This document shows positions 21,344 through 30,698 of a stretch of 64,000 bases of DNA, piece by piece. Each line of letters starts with the position of its first letter. The first letter of the stretch is position 1. A program made the position numbers and the translations under genes. The notes below the pieces were generated by a model, which was given only the letters and a program-made list of their open reading frames with translations, searched no databases and had not been told where the DNA came from. Source of the DNA: Pantoea dispersa (GTDB taxonomy: Bacteria; Pseudomonadota; Gammaproteobacteria; Enterobacterales; Enterobacteriaceae). The DNA lies in contig NZ_SCKT01000004.1 in NCBI RefSeq assembly GCF_014155765.1, forward strand, positions 248,001 through 312,000, written 5' to 3'.

Positions 21344-21895
21344 ATGAAACTGGAACACGGCTGGATCACGAGCGCACGCAAGGTGCCGTCGCCGCACTTT
21401 AATGCGCGGCCGGATAACGAAGCGCCGTCGCTGCTGATCATTCATAACATCAGTCTGCCGCCGGGCGAATTTGGCGGTCCGTGGATTGACCGGCTGTTCA
21501 CCGGTACGCTACCGGCTGATGCGCATCCCTATTTTGCGGATATCGCCCAGTTACGCGTGGCGGCGCACTGTCTGATTCGCCGTGACGGTGAACTGGTACA
21601 GTATGTTTCCTTTGACCAGCGCGCCTGGCATGCCGGCATTTCGCAGTTTGCCGGACGGGAAAACTGCAACGATTTTTCCATGGGCATTGAGCTGGAAGGC
21701 ACTGACACGCTGCCCTACACCGATGCCCAGTACGCTACGCTGCAGCAGGTTACCCGCCTGCTGATGCAGCATTATCCGCTGACGCCGCAGCGTATCACCG
21801 GTCACAGCGATGTTGCGCCGGAACGCAAGACCGATCCCGGTCCGGCATTTGACTGGATACGCTATAAACAGGCTATCGGGCAGGAGCACCCCTGA
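21344..21895 (+). CDS. ampD: 1,6-anhydro-MurNAc-L-alanine amidase AmpD
   Basis: Cytoplasmic zinc amidase for muropeptide recycling, 183 residues as in E. coli. It cleaves the stem peptide from anhydro-MurNAc and thereby keeps AmpR-controlled beta-lactamase low where ampC/ampR exist. Zinc ligands are visible as LLIIHN (His34), GHSDVAP (His) and [11 protein letters not shown] (Asp). The start at 21344 (MKLEHGW) fits the family; 17 upstream in-frame residues are not conserved. Followed after 16 bases by ampE. Confidence 0.96.
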   Translation: MKLEHGWITSARKVPSPHFNARPDNEAPSLLIIHNISLPPGEFGGPWIDRLFTGTLPADAHPYFADIAQLRVAAHCLIRRDGELVQYVSFDQRAWHAGISQFAGRENCNDFSMGIELEGTDTLPYTDAQYATLQQVTRLLMQHYPLTPQRITGHSDVAPERKTDPGPAFDWIRYKQAIGQEHP

Positions 21896-21911
21896 CACCG
21901 CAGGAGCAGGT

Positions 21912-22766
21912 ATGACGTTGTTTAGTTTGTTGTTAGTTTTGGGTTGGGAACGCCTTTTTAAATTAGGTGAACACTGGCAGCTGGATCATCGGCTTGAGCC
22001 GCTGTTTCGCGGTCGCCAGCGCTTCTCGTTGCTGCGTACGCTGCTGATGACCGTGATCGCCATGCTGCTGGTCTGGGTGGTGGTGTGGAGCCTGAAGGGC
22101 ATTCTGTTTGGCGTGGCGCAGCTGCTGTTCTGGATTGTGGTCGGTTTGCTGTGCATTGGTGCCGGCTCGGTGCGGTTGCATTACCACCAGTATCTTAAAG
22201 CGGCGAGCCACGATGATGAAGCGGCCCATCAGGCGATGGCGGCAGAGCTGACGCTGATTCACGGCGTGCCGGTTGACTGTAGCGAGCGCGAATTTCTGCA
22301 GGCGCTGCAAAACGCGCTGATCTGGATTAATTTCCGCTTCTATCTTGCGCCGCTGTTCTGGTTTGTGGTCGGTGGCCCTTACGGGCCAGTGCTGCTGGTG
22401 GGGTATGCGTCTCTGCGCGCCTGGCAGAGCTGGCTGGCAAAACACCGTTCCTCGCTGGAACGCGCACAGTCCGGCATCGATCGCATTCTGCACGTGCTGG
22501 ACTGGATTCCTGTGCGGCTGGCCGGTGTGGCTTATGCGCTACTCGGCCACGGCGAGCGTGCGCTGCCGGCATGGTTTGCTGCGCTCAGCGATGTGCATCG
22601 TCCACAGTATCAGGTGCTGACCAGCCTGGCGCAGTTCTCGCTGGCGCGCGATCCGCATCTGGATAAAGTGGAAACGCCACGGGTCGCCGTGGCGCTGGCC
22701 AAACGCGTTTCGCTGGTACTGGTCGTGGTAGTGGCGCTGCTGACCATCTACGGCACGTTAGTGTGA
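21912..22766 (+). CDS. ampE: Inner-membrane protein AmpE
   Basis: Polytopic membrane protein of 284 residues (same as E. coli), a proposed sensory or signalling partner of AmpD. The exact function is not established. It has an N-terminal [22 protein letters not shown], membrane segments near residues 40-60, 66-80 and 140-165, and a C-terminal segment [17 protein letters not shown]. An AGGAGCAGG site precedes the ATG at 21912. Its last 19 bases overlap the convergent GH43 gene, so the accessory insert abuts it with no spacer. Confidence 0.94.
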   Translation: MTLFSLLLVLGWERLFKLGEHWQLDHRLEPLFRGRQRFSLLRTLLMTVIAMLLVWVVVWSLKGILFGVAQLLFWIVVGLLCIGAGSVRLHYHQYLKAASHDDEAAHQAMAAELTLIHGVPVDCSEREFLQALQNALIWINFRFYLAPLFWFVVGGPYGPVLLVGYASLRAWQSWLAKHRSSLERAQSGIDRILHVLDWIPVRLAGVAYALLGHGERALPAWFAALSDVHRPQYQVLTSLAQFSLARDPHLDKVETPRVAVALAKRVSLVLVVVVALLTIYGTLV

Positions 22767-23701
22767 TCGGCAGGCGGCACGCCGAAATCCGGTGTGCCGT
22801 CTTCGCGCCAGGCAAAATATTTAAGCCGCGTATGGCGGTTGGGATCCCACAGCGGATCGCCCTCAATTTCGGTGTAATTCCGCGCGTGATACACCAACAC
22901 GTCCTGTCCTGCTTCATCCACGGTAAAACTGTTATGCCCCGGACCGTACTGGTGATTATCCCAGCTGGTGGCAAATACCGGCCGCGCCGATTTATGCCAT
23001 GCGCTGATGTCGAGCGGATCGGCCTGCGCATCAATACTCAGTATGCCGAGGCAGTAATTTTCGTCCGTGGCGCTGGCTGAGTAGGTGACAAACAGCCGCT
23101 CGCCATGGCGAATCACCGCCGGTCCCTCATTAACGCTAAAGCCGGCACACTCCCACTCATACTCCGGCCGGCTGAGCATCAGCGGCTGGGTTTTCAGCGT
23201 CCACGGATTCAGTAATTCCGCCAGATACAGGTTGGAGTTACCGGGAATGGCCGGGTCTTTTTGCGCCCACAGATACCAGTTTTTGCCCTGATGCACGAAG
23301 TGGGTGGCGTCGAGGGCGAAGGTATCGAGGTGGGTTTGCACGCGGCGGCACGGCTGCCAGTGACCGCTGAGCGGATCGGCATCATCACATACCAGCGCGT
23401 ACATACGGTGCTGAAACAGCCCCTCTTTGATTTCGCGGGACGGCGCGGCGGCGAAGTAAATCACCCACTGGCCATTAATTACGTGCAGTTCCGGTGCCCA
23501 GATCAGGGCGCTGCAGGGACCACTGTCCGGTTTATGCCACACGGTTGTGGCCGGGGCGGTAATCAGGCCGTTAAGCGTGCTGGCATAGCGCAGCTCCAGC
23601 CGATCGTACTCGGGCACCGAAGCGATAAAATAGTAGCCATCGCCGTGGCGCAATATAAACGGATCGGCACGTTGCGTAATAAACGGGTTAGGCCAGCTCA
23701 T
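22748..23701 (-). CDS. Glycoside hydrolase family 43, likely arabinofuranosidase/xylosidase
   Basis: 317-residue intracellular protein (no signal peptide) with the five-bladed beta-propeller GH43 pattern. Catalytic residues line up: Asp13 in RADPFILR (base), Asp131 in ALDATHF (pKa modulator) and Glu192 in VNEGPAVI (acid). Such enzymes release arabinose or xylose from oligosaccharides of plant cell walls. The start overlaps the stop of the upstream GPH symporter as ATGA, so uptake and hydrolysis are coupled. E. coli has nothing between ampE and aroP. The exact substrate cannot be read from sequence. Confidence 0.9.
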   Translation of the reverse strand: MSWPNPFITQRADPFILRHGDGYYFIASVPEYDRLELRYASTLNGLITAPATTVWHKPDSGPCSALIWAPELHVINGQWVIYFAAAPSREIKEGLFQHRMYALVCDDADPLSGHWQPCRRVQTHLDTFALDATHFVHQGKNWYLWAQKDPAIPGNSNLYLAELLNPWTLKTQPLMLSRPEYEWECAGFSVNEGPAVIRHGERLFVTYSASATDENYCLGILSIDAQADPLDISAWHKSARPVFATSWDNHQYGPGHNSFTVDEAGQDVLVYHARNYTEIEGDPLWDPNRHTRLKYFAWREDGTPDFGVPPADHTNVP

Positions 23702-25104
23702 TTAATTTCTCCTGGTTGTGAGGTTGCGCGGCGAACAGGGGCGGACAGGTCATGGAAGTTGGCGCGACGCAGCGCGAGATCCTGCTGGATGGTGCGCATC
23801 AGCGCGCGGTCCACTTTCAGCAGGCGCACTACGCCGGCGGTGATCAGATAGCCGACGCCGGGGATCAGGGTAAACAGCAGCACAATGCCGTTAAGCGCGC
23901 TGGCAGACTGCTGTTTCGCCGCTGCGTCATAGCCATACATCGACAATAAAAACCCGACCATGGCACCCGCTACCGCCAGTCCGACCTTGAGGAAAAACAG
24001 GTTGCCGGAGAAGCTGATCCCGGTGATGCGTTTACCGGTTTTCCATTCGCCGTAGTCATCGACATCAGCCATCAGTGACCAGTGCAGCGGCGACGGGATT
24101 TGGTGCAGGATGTTCAGCAGGAAATAAGCGATCACCACGGTGACGGTGGCGTGCGGATCGATCCAGTAAAAGCCGCTGGAGAACAGCGCCAGCGCAATGT
24201 TGGTCCAGAAAAACACCTTGAGCTTGCACCAGCGATCGGTGAGGACTTTCGCCAGTGTGCTGCCCAGCATCATGCCGATGACGCCCAGGCTGATAAACAG
24301 CGTCGCAAAGTGCGTCGACTGGCCCATCACCCAGGTGACGTAGTACATGGTGGCGGCCATGCGAATAAAACCGGGACAGACATTACAGAACGTCAGCAGC
24401 AGAATGCGCACCCACTGATCGTTCTTCCATACATCGCGCAAATCTTTCTTCAGATCATCGTTGCTCGGTACCGCCGGGCGAATACGCTCGCGCACCGTGG
24501 CAAAACAGAACAGAAACATCACCAGGCCAATCAGCGCCAGCACGCTCATTGCCAGCTGATAGCCGCGCGCTTTGTTGTCGCCGCCAAACCACTCGGCCAT
24601 CGGCAGCAGCGACAGCGAGAGGATCAGCGTGGCGATGCCCACCATGACAAAGCGGTATGACTGGCAGGAGACGCGTTCACCGGGATCGTTAGTGATGACG
24701 CCGCCCAGCGAGCAGTAAGGAATATTGATGGCGGTGTAGGTCAGCGACATCAGGAAATAGGTGACAAATGCCCAGATCACCTTGTTGTCGTAGCTCCAGT
24801 CCGGGGTGGTAAACATCAGCACGCTGAACAGCACGTAGGGCAGCGATATCCACAGCAGCCATGGGCGAAAGCGTCCCCAGCGGCTCTGTGTGCGGTCGGC
24901 AATTGCGCCCATTATCGGGTCGGTCACCGCATCCAGCACCCGTACTGACAGTAACAGCGTGCCGACCAGCGCCGGGGCGAGGCCAAATACGTCGGTGTAG
25001 AAGTAGTTGAGGAACAGCATGATGGCACCGCCGATCATGTTGCATCCGGCGTCACCCATGCCGTATCCCAGTTTTTCTCTGAACGAGAGGGCTGCTCCTT
25101 TCAT
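23698..25104 (-). CDS. GPH-family sugar:cation symporter (XynT/YicJ-like)
   Basis: 468-residue inner-membrane transporter of the glycoside-pentoside-hexuronide family. N-terminal [18 protein letters not shown] and the loop [28 protein letters not shown] are diagnostic, and about 12 hydrophobic segments are seen. It would import an oligosaccharide or glycoside with H+ or Na+ for the downstream GH43 enzyme, which overlaps its stop by 4 bases. No regulator is encoded beside the pair, so control must come from elsewhere. Xylo- or arabino-oligosaccharide is the most likely cargo, by analogy only. Confidence 0.9.
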   Translation of the reverse strand: MKGAALSFREKLGYGMGDAGCNMIGGAIMLFLNYFYTDVFGLAPALVGTLLLSVRVLDAVTDPIMGAIADRTQSRWGRFRPWLLWISLPYVLFSVLMFTTPDWSYDNKVIWAFVTYFLMSLTYTAINIPYCSLGGVITNDPGERVSCQSYRFVMVGIATLILSLSLLPMAEWFGGDNKARGYQLAMSVLALIGLVMFLFCFATVRERIRPAVPSNDDLKKDLRDVWKNDQWVRILLLTFCNVCPGFIRMAATMYYVTWVMGQSTHFATLFISLGVIGMMLGSTLAKVLTDRWCKLKVFFWTNIALALFSSGFYWIDPHATVTVVIAYFLLNILHQIPSPLHWSLMADVDDYGEWKTGKRITGISFSGNLFFLKVGLAVAGAMVGFLLSMYGYDAAAKQQSASALNGIVLLFTLIPGVGYLITAGVVRLLKVDRALMRTIQQDLALRRANFHDLSAPVRRATSQPGEIK

Positions 25105-25224
25105 CAGTCGTCTCCTGCGACAAGTGGAGCAAAAATTATCAGCGTTAAATCAGTAACCTGGTGGGGAACAATCGGTCAGGATGATGGACAAAATACGCGG
25201 GCGGGGAAAAGTGTGAAGCGGATC

Positions 25225-25248
25225 GGCCCGGCAGCAGCGTGCCGGGCC
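25225..25248 (-). terminator. GC-rich hairpin after aroP
   Basis: GGCCCGGCA and TGCCGGGCC form a perfect 9-bp stem with a 6-base loop, 11 bases past the aroP stop. No U-run follows on the minus strand, so it is a probable, not certain, terminator separating aroP from the symporter gene. Confidence 0.55.
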
Positions 25249-25258
25249 CGGTGAAGCA

Positions 25259-26614
25259 TCAGGCTTTCTGCACCCGATTTTTAACGGTATAACCCACGGC
25301 CAGCACCAGCAGCCACACCGGAATCAGCCACACTGAAATCGCCATGCCTGGCGTCATCAGCATGATCACCAGAATGGCCGCCAGGAACAGCAGGCAGATC
25401 CAGTTACCCAGCGGATACAGCACCGCCCTGAAACGGGTGGTCACGCCCTGCTGGTCTTTTTTCTTGCGGAATTTCAGGTGCGCGAGGCTGATCATCGCCC
25501 AGTTGATGACCAGCGCGGAGACCACCAGCGACATCAGCAGGCCGAAGGCTTCGCCCGGCATCAGATAGTTAATCAACACGCACAGCGCAGTGGCTACCGC
25601 CGAGACCAGAATGGTCGCCACCGGCACACCACGACGATCCACTTTCAGCAGCGCTTTTGGCGCGTTGCCCTGCTGCGCGAGGCCGAACAGCATGCGGCTG
25701 TTACAGTAAACACAGCTGTTATACACCGACAGCGCGGCGGTCAGGATCACCACGTTGAGCGCATTCGCCACCAGCGCATCGCCCAGTTCGTGGAAGATCA
25801 GCACAAACGGGCTGGTCTCTTCGGTGACGCGCGTCCATGGCAGCAGCGAGAGCAGCACCGCCAGTGAGCCGATGTAGAAAATCAGGATACGCCACAGCAC
25901 CTGGTTGGTGGCTTTAGGGATGCTCTCTTGTGGATTGTCGGCTTCTGCGGCGGTGATCCCCACCAGTTCAAGGCCGCCGAAGGAGAACATGATGATCGCC
26001 ATCATCATCACCAGCCCGCTGAAGCCGTGCGGCAGGAAACCGCCCTGGTTCCACAGGTTGCTGACGCTGGCCTGTGGGCCGCCGTTGCCGCTAAACAGCA
26101 GCCAGCCGCCAAACAGGATCATACCGATGACCGCCACCACTTTGATAATCGCGAACCAGAACTCCATCTCACCGAACACTTTAACGTTGGTCAGGTTGAT
26201 GGCGTTGATCACCACAAAGAAGATAGCCGCAGTGGCCCAGGTGGGGAATTCCGGCCACCAGAACTGAATATATTTGCCGACGGCGGTGAGTTCAGCCATC
26301 GCCACCAGCACATACAGCACCCAGTAGTTCCAGCCGGAGGCAAAGCCGGCAAAGTTGCCCCAGTATTTATAGGCGAAGTGGCTAAAGCTGCCGGCCACCG
26401 GCTCTTCCACCACCATTTCACCGAGCTGGCGCATGATCAGGAAGGCAATAAAACCGGCGATGGCATAGCCGAGAATCACGGCCGGACCGGCCGATTTAAT
26501 CACTGATGCGCTGCCCAGAAACAGACCGGTACCGACGGCACCGCCCAGCGCAATCAGCTGAATATGGCGATTTTTCAGGCCGCGATGCAGCGTTTCGCCA
26601 TGCTGTTGTTCCAT
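25259..26614 (-). CDS. aroP: Aromatic amino acid permease AroP
   Basis: APC-family symporter of 451 residues (E. coli 457) importing phenylalanine, tyrosine and tryptophan. The start region LHRGLKNRHIQLIALGGAVGTGLFLGSASVIKSAGPAVILGY and FWFAIIKVVAVIGMI, ITAAEADNPQESIPKATNQV and NSCVYCNSRMLFGLA are near-identical to E. coli AroP. About 12 membrane segments are present. Divergent from pdhR. A tandem TyrR-type box upstream fits repression by TyrR with aromatic amino acids. Confidence 0.95.
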   Translation of the reverse strand: MEQQHGETLHRGLKNRHIQLIALGGAVGTGLFLGSASVIKSAGPAVILGYAIAGFIAFLIMRQLGEMVVEEPVAGSFSHFAYKYWGNFAGFASGWNYWVLYVLVAMAELTAVGKYIQFWWPEFPTWATAAIFFVVINAINLTNVKVFGEMEFWFAIIKVVAVIGMILFGGWLLFSGNGGPQASVSNLWNQGGFLPHGFSGLVMMMAIIMFSFGGLELVGITAAEADNPQESIPKATNQVLWRILIFYIGSLAVLLSLLPWTRVTEETSPFVLIFHELGDALVANALNVVILTAALSVYNSCVYCNSRMLFGLAQQGNAPKALLKVDRRGVPVATILVSAVATALCVLINYLMPGEAFGLLMSLVVSALVINWAMISLAHLKFRKKKDQQGVTTRFRAVLYPLGNWICLLFLAAILVIMLMTPGMAISVWLIPVWLLVLAVGYTVKNRVQKA

Positions 26615-26658
26615 ACAAACCTCATGATGTTGTTATTGTGCACCTGCAGTGCGCGCAC

Positions 26659-26695
26659 TGTAAGGCTGTTCTATCTGTGTACGTTTTTCTTTACG
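26659..26695 (-). promoter_or_regulatory. Tandem TyrR box upstream of aroP
   Basis: TGTACGTTTTTCTTTACG at 26678-26695 matches TGTAAA-N6-TTTACA at 10 of 12 positions. A weaker half-conserved box TGTAAGGCTGTTCTATCT lies at 26659-26676, one base away. A strong box and weak box with that spacing is the known arrangement at the E. coli aroP promoter. Confidence 0.7.
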
Positions 26696-27032
26696 GTATC
26701 CGGCGGGCTGTGTGCAAGCCTGAGCTACCCTGGCGACCAGAATAGTGATAAGCGCGCCGCTTTGCACCTGCTTTTGCTTTTTGTGCTGAGAGATGGCTGA
26801 AAAAGCAGCAGCATCCTCTGCGCTTCCCTTGCGCTATTTCTGCCATGAATAAGGCTTAAACACGAATAGCATTCGCTTATGGCTACGCAGCCTGATGCGC
26901 GCTAATGCAGTGTAAGGTTTGGTAAAAGTGAAATCTGTTAACATTTGCCGCGCTGAGACGCTTTTCTGCCAGATCCCGGTAAGTTAGCGCACGGTAACCG
27001 GTGTCTGCGGTGAAAGTGTGCCGGGGGCCATA
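26696..27032. other. Remainder of aroP-pdhR intergenic region
   Basis: About 340 bases without any convincing gene between the TyrR boxes and the pdhR promoter. Short open stretches occur but lack ribosome sites and family resemblance. I see no further recognisable site. Confidence 0.6.
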
Positions 27033-27061
27033 TAGACACAAGGTGAATACTTTGTTACTTT
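27033..27061 (+). promoter_or_regulatory. pdhR promoter
   Basis: TAGACA at 27033-27038 and TACTTT at 27056-27061 are separated by 17 bases. The stretch around them (CACAAGGTGAATACTTTG) is, from memory, almost the same in E. coli. The expected start near 27068 places the PdhR box at about +11. Confidence 0.7.
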
Positions 27062-27078
27062 ACGGGCACCATTTTTCA

Positions 27079-27093
27079 ATTGGTATTACCAAT
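27079..27093. promoter_or_regulatory. PdhR operator
   Basis: ATTGGTATTACCAAT matches the PdhR consensus ATTGGTnnnACCAAT exactly and is embedded in a 17-base palindrome. Lying just after the predicted start site, it would allow PdhR to repress its own operon until pyruvate accumulates. Confidence 0.92.
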
Positions 27094-27126
27094 TTACTCC
27101 GGACGTTTGGCTCATAAGAAGGGATG

Positions 27127-27891
27127 ATGGCCTACAGTAAAATTCGCCAACCCAAGCTCTCCGATGCAATCGAGCAGCAGCTGGAATCCCTGATTATGGA
27201 AGGGACGCTCCAGCCGGGTGAAAAACTGCTTCCCGAGCGTGAACTGGCCAAACAGTTTGATGTCTCACGTCCATCGCTGCGCGAAGCGATCCAGAGTCTG
27301 GAAGCTAAAGGCCTGCTGCTGCGCCGTCAGGGTGGTGGCACCTTCGTACAGCAGAATCTCTGGCAAAGCCTGAGCGACCCGCTGGTCGGCCTGCTTGCTG
27401 AACATCCTGAATCCCAGTTTGACCTGCTGGAAACCCGCCATGCGCTGGAAGGCGTTGCGGCCTACTACGCTGCGCTGCGCGGCACCGATGAAGACCTGCA
27501 GCGTATTCGCGACTGTCACGTCAACATCCAGCAGGCGCAGGACAGCGGCGATTTAGATGCTGAGGCCGATGCGGTCATGAAGTATCAGATCGCTGTCACA
27601 GAAGCCGCCCATAATGTGGTGCTGCTGCATTTGCTGCGTTCGATGGGCCCTATGCTGGAACAGAACGTCCGTCAGAATTTCGAATTGCTCTACGCTCGCC
27701 GCGAAATGCTGGCGAAAGTGAGCGGTCACCGCGCCAGTATCTTTGAGGCGATTGTGGCTCGTGAGCCAGAACAAGCACGCGAGGCATCCCATCGTCACCT
27801 GGCGTTCATTGAGGAAATCTTGCTGGACAGAAGTCGGGAGCAGAGCCGTCGTGAACGCTCCCTGCGTCGTTTACAGCAACGTAAGGAATAA
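27127..27891 (+). CDS. pdhR: Pyruvate-responsive repressor PdhR
   Basis: GntR/FadR-subfamily repressor of 254 residues (E. coli 254), controlling the pyruvate dehydrogenase operon. The N-terminal winged helix is [20 protein letters not shown] to [12 protein letters not shown], with [20 protein letters not shown] as the helix-turn-helix. The C-terminal FCD domain starts near [20 protein letters not shown]. An adjacent upstream ATG at 27124 would add one Met; the second ATG is used by homologues. Its box is present in its own leader. Confidence 0.96.
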   Translation: MAYSKIRQPKLSDAIEQQLESLIMEGTLQPGEKLLPERELAKQFDVSRPSLREAIQSLEAKGLLLRRQGGGTFVQQNLWQSLSDPLVGLLAEHPESQFDLLETRHALEGVAAYYAALRGTDEDLQRIRDCHVNIQQAQDSGDLDAEADAVMKYQIAVTEAAHNVVLLHLLRSMGPMLEQNVRQNFELLYARREMLAKVSGHRASIFEAIVAREPEQAREASHRHLAFIEEILLDRSREQSRRERSLRRLQQRKE

Positions 27892-27924
27892 CGCACGGCA
27901 ATGAACGTGCGACATAAACGACGG

Positions 27925-27973
27925 GCCTGTCTTCTTGTGCTGTGAATCAGAAGCAAAGCACAAGCAGACAGGC
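27925..27973 (+). repeat. Long stem-loop in the pdhR-aceE spacer
   Basis: A 17-base arm at 27925-27941 (GCCTGTCTTCTTGTGCT) pairs with 27957-27973 with a single mismatch and a 15-base loop. No T-run follows. It lies 45 bases before aceE and probably marks an mRNA processing or stability element that uncouples aceE abundance from pdhR; this role is inferred. Confidence 0.7.
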
Positions 27974-28017
27974 TCCTGATAATTCAACGTATTAGACACA
28001 GATAAGGAATACACCCC

Positions 28018-30684
28018 ATGTCAGAACGTTTACAGAATGACGTGGATCCGATCGAAACTCGTGACTGGCTACAGGCGATCGAATCGGTCATCCGTGAAGA
28101 AGGTGTTGAGCGCGCGCAGTATCTGATTGATCAGGTATTGAGTGCTGCACGCAAAGGCGGTGTGAAAGTGGCAGCGGGCGGCAACGCCGTCAGCAACTAC
28201 ATCAACTCCATTGCGGTCGAAGATGAGCCGGAATATCCGGGTAACACCTCTCTTGAACGTCGTATCCGTTCCGCAATCCGCTGGAACGCCATTATGTCGG
28301 TTCTGCGTGCGTCGAAGAAAGATCTGGAGCTGGGTGGTCACCTGTCGTCTTTCCAGTCTTCTGCCACCATTTATGAAGTGTGCTTCAACCACTTCTTCCG
28401 CGCGCGTAGCGAGCAGGATGGCGGCGATCTGGTCTATTTCCAGGGCCACATTTCTCCGGGCATCTACTCGCGTGCGTTCCTTGAAGGACGCCTGACTGAA
28501 GAGCAGATGAACAACTTCCGTCAGGAAGTCCACGGCAACGGTCTCTCTTCCTATCCGCATCCAAAACTGATGCCGGACTTCTGGCAGTTCCCGACCGTGT
28601 CGATGGGTCTCGGCCCACTGAACGCCATCTATCAGGCGAAGTTCCTGAAATATCTGGAACACCGCGGCCTGAAAGATACTTCTAAGCAGACCGTTTACGC
28701 CTTCCTTGGCGATGGCGAGATGGACGAACCAGAATCCAAAGGGGCGATCACCATCGCTACCCGTGAGAAGCTGGATAACCTGGTGTTCATCATCAACTGT
28801 AACCTGCAGCGTCTCGACGGTCCGGTCACCGGTAATGGTAAGATCATCAACGAGCTGGAAGGCATCTTTGCCGGTGCTGGCTGGAACGTGATCAAAGTGA
28901 TCTGGGGCGGACGCTGGGACGAGCTGCTGAAGAAAGATACCAGCGGCAAGCTGATTCAGCTGATGAACGAAACCGTTGACGGCGACTATCAGACCTTCAA
29001 ATCACGCGACGGTGCGTACGTGCGCGAGCACTTCTTCGGTCAATACCCGGAGACCGCAGCGCTGGTGAAAGACTGGTCAGACGAAGAGATCTTCGCCCTG
29101 AACCGTGGTGGTCACGATCCGAAGAAAATCTACGCGGCACTGAAGAAAGCGCAGGAGACCAAAGGTCAGCCAACGCTGATCCTGGCGCATACCATCAAAG
29201 GCTATGGTATGGGTGACACCGCGGAAGGTAAGAACATCGCGCACCAGGTTAAGAAGATGAACATGGATGGCGTTCGCTACATCCGCGATCGCTTCAACGT
29301 GCCAGTGGCTGACGACAAGATCGAACAGCTGCCGTATGTGACCTTCGAAAAAGGCTCAGAAGAGTACAACTACCTGCACGGCCAGCGCGAGAAGCTGGGT
29401 GGCTATCTGCCAACCCGTCAGGCTGAGTTCAGCGAAAAGCTGGAAATGCCGGCGCTGGAAGAGTTCAGTGCGCTGCTGGAAGAGCAGAGCAAAGAGATCT
29501 CTACCACCATCGCCTTCGTGCGTGCGCTCAACGTGATGCTGAAGAACAAGTCGATCAAAGATCGTCTGGTGCCGATCCTCGCAGACGAAGCGCGTACCTT
29601 TGGTATGGAAGGTCTGTTCCGTCAGATTGGTATCTACAGCCCGAACGGCCAGCAGTATACGCCGCAGGACCGTGAGCAGGTTGCTTACTATAAAGAAGAC
29701 GAGAAAGGCCAGATTCTGCAGGAAGGGATCAACGAGCTGGGCGCAGGGTCTTCCTGGCTGGCGGCGGCGACCTCTTATAGCACCAACAACCTGCCGATGA
29801 TTCCGTTCTACATCTATTATTCGATGTTTGGTTTCCAGCGCATCGGCGATCTGATGTGGCTGGCAGGCGACCAGCAGGCGCGCGGCTTCCTGGTGGGCGG
29901 CACCTCTGGTCGTACCACGCTGAACGGCGAAGGTCTGCAGCACGAAGATGGTCACAGCCACATTCAGTCGCTGACTATCCCGAACTGTATCTCTTACGAT
30001 CCGTCTTACGCGTACGAAGTGGCAGTCATCATGCATGACGGTCTGGTACGTATGTACGGCGAAGCGCAGGAAAATATTTACTACTACATCACCACGCTGA
30101 ATGAAAACTACCACATGCCTGCGATGCCGCAGGGTGCGGAAGAGGGTATCCGTAAGGGTATCTACAAGCTGGAGACGGTAGAAGGCAGCAAAGGTAAAGT
30201 GCAGCTGCTGGGCTCAGGTTCTATCCTGCGTCACGTGCGCGAAGCGGCACAGATCCTGGCGAAGGATTACGGCATCGGTTCTGACGTCTATAGCGTGACC
30301 TCGTTCACCGAACTGGCACGCGACGGTCAGGATTGTGAGCGCTGGAACATGCTGCACCCAACGGAAACTCCACGCGTACCGTACATCGCTCAGGTGATGA
30401 ACGACGCGCCGGCGGTGGCATCGACCGACTACATGAAGCTGTTCGCAGAGCAGGTTCGCAGCTACGTGCCAGCCAGCGATTATCGCGTGCTGGGTACCGA
30501 TGGTTTCGGCCGTTCAGACAGCCGCGAAAACCTGCGTCACCACTTCGAAGTGGATGCGTCATACGTAGTGGTTGCAGCCCTGGGTGAACTGGCTAAACGC
30601 GGCGAAATCGAGAAGAAAGTGGTGGCGGATGCGATCGCGAAATTCAACATCGATGCCGATAAAGTTAACCCGCGTCTGGCTTAA
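28018..30684 (+). CDS. aceE: Pyruvate dehydrogenase E1 component
   Basis: Thiamine-diphosphate-dependent homodimeric E1 of the pyruvate dehydrogenase complex, 888 residues (E. coli 887). It decarboxylates pyruvate and acetylates the AceF lipoyl groups. The ThDP/Mg motif is [14 protein letters not shown]...[17 protein letters not shown]. The sequences [23 protein letters not shown] and [19 protein letters not shown] are characteristic. The N-terminal [24 protein letters not shown] is the segment that contacts E2. Followed by aceF after 14 bases. Confidence 0.98.
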   Translation: MSERLQNDVDPIETRDWLQAIESVIREEGVERAQYLIDQVLSAARKGGVKVAAGGNAVSNYINSIAVEDEPEYPGNTSLERRIRSAIRWNAIMSVLRASKKDLELGGHLSSFQSSATIYEVCFNHFFRARSEQDGGDLVYFQGHISPGIYSRAFLEGRLTEEQMNNFRQEVHGNGLSSYPHPKLMPDFWQFPTVSMGLGPLNAIYQAKFLKYLEHRGLKDTSKQTVYAFLGDGEMDEPESKGAITIATREKLDNLVFIINCNLQRLDGPVTGNGKIINELEGIFAGAGWNVIKVIWGGRWDELLKKDTSGKLIQLMNETVDGDYQTFKSRDGAYVREHFFGQYPETAALVKDWSDEEIFALNRGGHDPKKIYAALKKAQETKGQPTLILAHTIKGYGMGDTAEGKNIAHQVKKMNMDGVRYIRDRFNVPVADDKIEQLPYVTFEKGSEEYNYLHGQREKLGGYLPTRQAEFSEKLEMPALEEFSALLEEQSKEISTTIAFVRALNVMLKNKSIKDRLVPILADEARTFGMEGLFRQIGIYSPNGQQYTPQDREQVAYYKEDEKGQILQEGINELGAGSSWLAAATSYSTNNLPMIPFYIYYSMFGFQRIGDLMWLAGDQQARGFLVGGTSGRTTLNGEGLQHEDGHSHIQSLTIPNCISYDPSYAYEVAVIMHDGLVRMYGEAQENIYYYITTLNENYHMPAMPQGAEEGIRKGIYKLETVEGSKGKVQLLGSGSILRHVREAAQILAKDYGIGSDVYSVTSFTELARDGQDCERWNMLHPTETPRVPYIAQVMNDAPAVASTDYMKLFAEQVRSYVPASDYRVLGTDGFGRSDSRENLRHHFEVDASYVVVAALGELAKRGEIEKKVVADAIAKFNIDADKVNPRLA

Positions 30685-30698
30685 GAGGTAAGAGAGTA

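Noticed and set aside
27079-27093. The PdhR box as a novel palindrome
   Set aside because: It is an exact match to the known PdhR operator next to pdhR and is listed as a feature, not a discovery.
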